NCBI GenBank assembly: GCA_023390815.1
Contig: JAEWCC010000028.1
Location: forward strand, 124,001-188,000
Direction of reading: 5' to 3'
DNA from: Bacillota bacterium
Lineage (GTDB): Bacteria > Bacillota > Clostridia > Christensenellales > SZUA-584
DNA: 64,000 bases
Numbering within the stretch: the stretch's first letter is position 1; each line of letters starts with the position of its first letter. The notes beneath the pieces were generated by a model, which saw only the letters and a list, made by a program, of their open reading frames with translations, was not told the DNA's origin and made no database searches. Below, one piece after another: positions 60,882-64,000 of this stretch. The position numbers were made by a program, and so were the translations under genes.

Positions 60882-61577
60882 TCATTCGCTGAATAATATT
60901 CCTTCCAGCTTCTCCGGGCTGAGAATTTCGAAATGGTTGCGGCTGCAGGAGAGCGCGCCTTCCGCGCAGATGCCCGACAGCTCGCGCGAGAGCGCGCTGC
61001 GGTTAACGCCGAGGTAGTCCGCGAGCGCCTGACGGTCCAGCGGGACGGTGAACGCACGGCTGTGCTGCCGTGTCGCTTCGCCGATAAGGTATGATGCAAG
61101 CTTCTGCCGCGTAGTCTTTTTGGAGATATGACCGATCTTTTCGCTGAGCGTCAGGTTTTTGCGGGCCAGGATGCCGAGCATATTCCGAATGAGCACATTG
61201 TGGAAGGAGCACGATGTGCTGCATGGCCGGATAGCGCGCTCGAAGGAAAGGAACAGCACGCGCGTATCCGCGTCCGCCTCCGCCGTCACCGGGCTGACGG
61301 ACAGTCCGGCGCACACGATGGTTTCACCGAACAGCTCGGGCGGCGTCACGGCGGTCATCAACGTGCGGTTGCCGAGGATATCGTCACGGTAAACGTTGAC
61401 TTGGCCTTCCAGCACGACACCGAAACGGCGCAGGGTATCGCCCTCGAGCCAGACAGTTTCACCGCGCGCGTATGAAGCGGTATACGCTTCAAGGCACCCT
61501 AAAAGATCCTTTAAATTATCGGCATTGATGCTTGAAAACAGCGAGATTTTGAGATTATATATTTCAGTGTAATTCAT
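60882..61577 (-). CDS. Crp/Fnr-family transcriptional regulator
   Basis: 231 residues. An N-terminal cyclic-nucleotide-binding-like beta-roll (about 20-130; GETVWLEGDTLRRFGVVLEGQVNV) is followed by a C-terminal winged helix (RQALADYLGVNRSALSRELSGI). No clear cluster of N-terminal Cys for an Fnr-type Fe-S centre is seen. It is divergent from a 4Fe-4S protein gene, with a palindrome in between, an arrangement common in anaerobes for redox or nitrosative stress control. Regulation of the neighbour and of itself is an inference. Confidence 0.9.
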   Translation of the reverse strand: MNYTEIYNLKISLFSSINADNLKDLLGCLEAYTASYARGETVWLEGDTLRRFGVVLEGQVNVYRDDILGNRTLMTAVTPPELFGETIVCAGLSVSPVTAEADADTRVLFLSFERAIRPCSTSCSFHNVLIRNMLGILARKNLTLSEKIGHISKKTTRQKLASYLIGEATRQHSRAFTVPLDRQALADYLGVNRSALSRELSGICAEGALSCSRNHFEILSPEKLEGILFSE

Positions 61578-61591
61578 ACTGACTCCTTATA

Positions 61592-61605
61592 GTTGCAAAT
61601 GCAAC
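61592..61605. promoter_or_regulatory. Crp/Fnr-type palindrome in the divergent promoter region
   Basis: GTTGCA-AA-TGCAAC, a near-perfect inverted repeat between the divergent Crp/Fnr and ferredoxin-type genes, about 15 bp from the regulator start and 57 bp from the Fe-S gene. Confidence 0.6.
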
Positions 61606-61661
61606 ATACGGTTTAGCCAAAGTGTACTATACTCAAAGCACGAAATCAAGGAGGACTAACG

Positions 61662-62369
61662 ATGAAACGGAATATTATCCATATAGATGAAGAAAAATGC
61701 AACGGCTGCGGGCTGTGCGTTGATGCATGCCACGAAGGCGCGTTGAAGTTGATTGACGGAAAGGCAAGGCTCGTATCGGAATCCTATTGTGACGGTCTTG
61801 GCAACTGCCTGCCGGAATGTCCGACCGGCGCGATCACCATTGAGGAGCGCGAGGCTGCGGGGTTTGACGAAGCGGCGGTGCAGCGCCATATGCAGGCGCC
61901 TGAAGCCGCGAAACCGCATGCGTGCGGCTGCCCTTCCTCACAGCCCAAAGCGTTCGACAGAAGACCTGCTCACACTACCCCTATAATGGAAGCGGAACGG
62001 ACGTCGGAGCTGATGCAGTGGCCGTGTCAGATCAAGCTGGTACCTGTGAACGCACCATACTTTGACGGCGCAAAGCTGCTCATCGCAGCGGACTGCACGG
62101 CATACGCCTATGCGGATATGCACAGCCGCTTTATGCGCGGCCGCGTGACGCTGATCGGCTGCCCGAAGCTCGACATGGTCGATTATACGGAGAAGCTGAC
62201 AGAGATCATCCGTCAGAACAATATCAAGAGCGTGGAAGTGCTGCGCATGAGCGTGCCGTGCTGCGGAGGCATCGAATATGCCGTGAAGCAGGCGCTGATG
62301 GCAAGCGGCAAGATGGTTCCATGGCATGTGACGGTGATATCGACGGACGGAGAAATTATCGAAGAATAA
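61662..62369 (+). CDS. 4Fe-4S dicluster ferredoxin-type protein
   Basis: 235 residues, ATG behind AAGGAGG. The first 65 residues form a two-cluster ferredoxin: CNGCGLCVDACHEG and CDGLGNCLPECPTG (the second motif is spaced CxxxxxCxxxCP, so the fourth ligand pattern is less standard). A further domain (about 110-230) has cysteines in CPKLDMVDY and SVPCCGGIEYAVKQAL. Such proteins sit next to Crp/Fnr regulators and often near hcp; hcp is not present here. Probable role in redox or nitric-oxide responses. Confidence 0.85.
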   Translation: MKRNIIHIDEEKCNGCGLCVDACHEGALKLIDGKARLVSESYCDGLGNCLPECPTGAITIEEREAAGFDEAAVQRHMQAPEAAKPHACGCPSSQPKAFDRRPAHTTPIMEAERTSELMQWPCQIKLVPVNAPYFDGAKLLIAADCTAYAYADMHSRFMRGRVTLIGCPKLDMVDYTEKLTEIIRQNNIKSVEVLRMSVPCCGGIEYAVKQALMASGKMVPWHVTVISTDGEIIEE

Positions 62370-62383
62370 GAGGTAAATAGAAG

Positions 62384-62414
62384 AGCCGTCCGAGCAATAC
62401 CCGAACGGCTTTTG
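62384..62414. terminator. Terminator at the convergent junction
   Basis: AGCCGT (62385-62390) pairs with ACGGCT (62406-62411), loop containing further partial pairing, then TTTT. Confidence 0.65.
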
Positions 62415-62435
62415 CATTTATTGTGAATTTTATGG

Positions 62436-63860
62436 TTAGAGCTTTTTAACTGGCTTGCCGTCCGGGCCTTCATACCTACGGCCCCAGCCGGTGATCACCG
62501 AGAAAAGAAGTACAAGGAACAGTACCATGCAGTAGATCATGCCGCTGCTGATCTGTGTAATGGACAAAGGCGCGACGAAATCGTAGCCTTGTGTAAGCAG
62601 CGCGCCAATGAACACAAACGCACTCAGAAACGGCACCACAACCGGTATAGAGTTGGCGAAGCCGTCTAGCAGGTTGGAGCGCCGATAGGGGTGAAGCCCT
62701 GCGCGCTTGCCGATCTCGTTCTGCACCTTGCCGAATGTCGCCATGGAAGCGCTGGTAACACCGCCAAACAAAAGGGTAGTGAGGCAGATGCCGAGCATCA
62801 TGGAAATCTCCGCGCCGCGCGCAGTTTTGCCGAGCTTGCTGCCCAATATGCCGCTTGTAATCTTATCCAGCGCTCCGGCGGCGTTCAGTACGCCCATAAT
62901 CCCATAAACCGCCATCACCAGCGTTACGGTTCCCATCATGCCGCTAATTCCGCTGGTCAGGAATCCCGCAGGTGCACCATCCGAGACCGAGATAACGTTA
63001 TCAAAAGTGATCAACCCGAAAGCAAGCGCGGTAATCGTACCGACGACGATGCCCACCGTGGAAGCGATATAGATGTCACGTGTTTTGATTGCGACAAATA
63101 GCATGATTGCAACAGGAACAAGCATGATCAGTGGTTTGGGATCCATATTCTGTGCAAGGATTTCTGCGCCGCCCGCGCCGACCGTACCGCCACCACCCAG
63201 CAGCCAGAATAGGAAGAAGGCGATGACGCCGCCGACCAGCGAGTACCTCAGTCGGCTGGTCACGCATCCCCCTACATCGGCGAAGCCTTCCTTTTTCGTA
63301 TACTCCTGTGTAGCTGCCGAGATGATCGTGGTATCCGAAATAGGAGCGAGGTTATCGCCGAAAACCGCCGCGGATACGATGGCACCCGCCAGCATCGCCG
63401 GACTGCAGCCCATCAATACGCCTGCCGGATAGAAGATAGGGAAGCATGTAAACATTGTACCGATGGATGATCCCGTTGCCGTCGAAATGACACAGACAGC
63501 CAGGAACGTAAAGGCAGTGAACAGCCCTCCGTTGATGCCCAACTTATCCGCAAGCCATACGAAACCGGCCGAAACGTTGGTTGATTTGACCAGCGCCGAG
63601 AATATGCCGATCACAAAGAGCAAAACGCCGATCGGTACGGATTCCTTCACGCCGCCGTAGACTGAATTCCAGAAGGTCGCGTAGTTGCCCTTTTTTGCAA
63701 ACACAGCGCCTACGAGAAGCCCGACAAAGGCGCCCATGGCGAGTGCATACATTTCAAAGGCTTTGAACACGATGAAGTACAGTACGCAGAAGAATAGAAA
63801 GATAACGATCGGAATGAATGCCATGCCCCAGCCGCCTTTAAACTCCAGCTTCTTTTCCAT
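62436..63860 (-). CDS. NhaC-family Na+/H+ antiporter-like transporter
   Basis: 474 residues with about 11-12 hydrophobic helices. Conserved blocks include STATGSSIGTMFTCFPI, GAIVSAAVFGDNLAPISDTTIISA and GGVTSASMATFGKVQNEIG, typical of NhaC/ion-transporter superfamily members. It exchanges Na+ for H+, or a Na+-linked organic solute such as malate/lactate (MleN type). AAAGGAG precedes the start. The gene just upstream (cut by the edge) may supply the substrate link. Confidence 0.88.
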   Translation of the reverse strand: MEKKLEFKGGWGMAFIPIVIFLFFCVLYFIVFKAFEMYALAMGAFVGLLVGAVFAKKGNYATFWNSVYGGVKESVPIGVLLFVIGIFSALVKSTNVSAGFVWLADKLGINGGLFTAFTFLAVCVISTATGSSIGTMFTCFPIFYPAGVLMGCSPAMLAGAIVSAAVFGDNLAPISDTTIISAATQEYTKKEGFADVGGCVTSRLRYSLVGGVIAFFLFWLLGGGGTVGAGGAEILAQNMDPKPLIMLVPVAIMLFVAIKTRDIYIASTVGIVVGTITALAFGLITFDNVISVSDGAPAGFLTSGISGMMGTVTLVMAVYGIMGVLNAAGALDKITSGILGSKLGKTARGAEISMMLGICLTTLLFGGVTSASMATFGKVQNEIGKRAGLHPYRRSNLLDGFANSIPVVVPFLSAFVFIGALLTQGYDFVAPLSITQISSGMIYCMVLFLVLLFSVITGWGRRYEGPDGKPVKKL

Positions 63861-63935
63861 AATATTCTCCTTTTCCTTTATTCACGGCATACGCCGTTGG
63901 TGACAGCTTCCAGCCGCTTACGCAGCAAATGAATA

Positions 63936-64000
63936 TTACGCGATACCTTTTTCGATACCCAGTCTGATCAGTGCGCTTTTAATTCGGTTATAGGCGTCCA
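63936..64000 (-). CDS. C-terminus of an unidentified gene (cut by window edge)
   Basis: The last 21 codons of a minus-strand frame, ending NRIKSALIRLGIEKGIA and TAA at 63936-63938. It is upstream of the NhaC-family gene with a 75-bp gap. Too little is visible to name a family; the regular helix-like ending and codon use suggest a real gene. Confidence 0.5.
   Translation of the reverse strand, partial: DAYNRIKSALIRLGIEKGIA

Overview
The window is chromosomal DNA from a low-redox, peptide- and sugar-using member of the Clostridia (Bacillota). GC is moderately high in the housekeeping genes and visibly lower in several accessory genes. The evidence for this placement is: strong AGGAGG ribosome-binding sites; a T-box ahead of the ilv operon; an L10 leader; Fe-S serine dehydratase; a ferredoxin-dependent 2-oxoacid oxidoreductase; an NhaC antiporter; a DUF4179/ECF sigma pair; and interspersed palindromes of a kind I recall from gut Clostridia. 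I cannot place it to genus. I found no tRNA, rRNA, CRISPR array, transposase or phage structural gene.

Layout. 1-4.8 kb (minus strand): a partial PrsW protease, then a compact operon for pyrimidine deoxynucleotides. The operon holds an 817-aa P-loop/deaminase protein resembling the anti-phage dCTP deaminases (AvcD/dCTPdeam type), a membrane-anchored Dcd-fold protein that seems to lack the catalytic Glu, and a dUTPase interrupted by an in-frame amber codon. This is the best candidate for an undescribed defence-type system. 4.9-12.1 kb (plus): a LacI- and GntR-controlled catabolic cluster with three SDR proteins (one apparently a pseudoenzyme), an MBL-fold hydrolase and an orphan TPP-dependent E1 alpha/beta pair. 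12.1-19.4 kb: a C1q-like small protein, an MFS exporter behind a terminator-bearing leader, serine dehydratase (sdaAB/AA), and membrane or lipoprotein genes including tandem DUF975 paralogues. 19.5-22.2 kb: a four-subunit 2-oxoacid:ferredoxin oxidoreductase.

22.2-31.9 kb: a small lipoprotein, GC-rich hairpins, GH5 and GH9 cellulases, a C39-like secreted protein, undecaprenol/diacylglycerol kinase, an aldo/keto reductase, and an ECF sigma factor with its DUF4179 partner. 32.0-40.0 kb (minus): the branched-chain amino-acid operon T-box-ilvN-ilvC-cimA-leuB-ilvD-ilvB, which makes isoleucine precursors from citramalate; leuCD is not present. 40.0-42.1 kb: a two-gene AT-richer cassette of unknown role (DUF2971 protein plus a 412-aa orphan). 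42.4-47.9 kb: a zinc-ribbon membrane protein, PhzF, then rpmG-secE-nusG-rplK-rplA and the rplJ-rplL unit with its leader; rpoB does not follow.

47.9-64 kb: an EamA transporter, a GNAT enzyme and Ogt, a Gfo/Idh oxidoreductase behind LacI-type palindromes, a DUF362 / PGM-like / iron-alcohol-dehydrogenase trio, a LysM protein, paired TMEM198-like membrane proteins, a GyrI-like protein, Lgt, a WYL regulator, ArgJ, a Crp/Fnr regulator divergent from a ferredoxin-type protein, an NhaC-family antiporter and the tail of one further gene.
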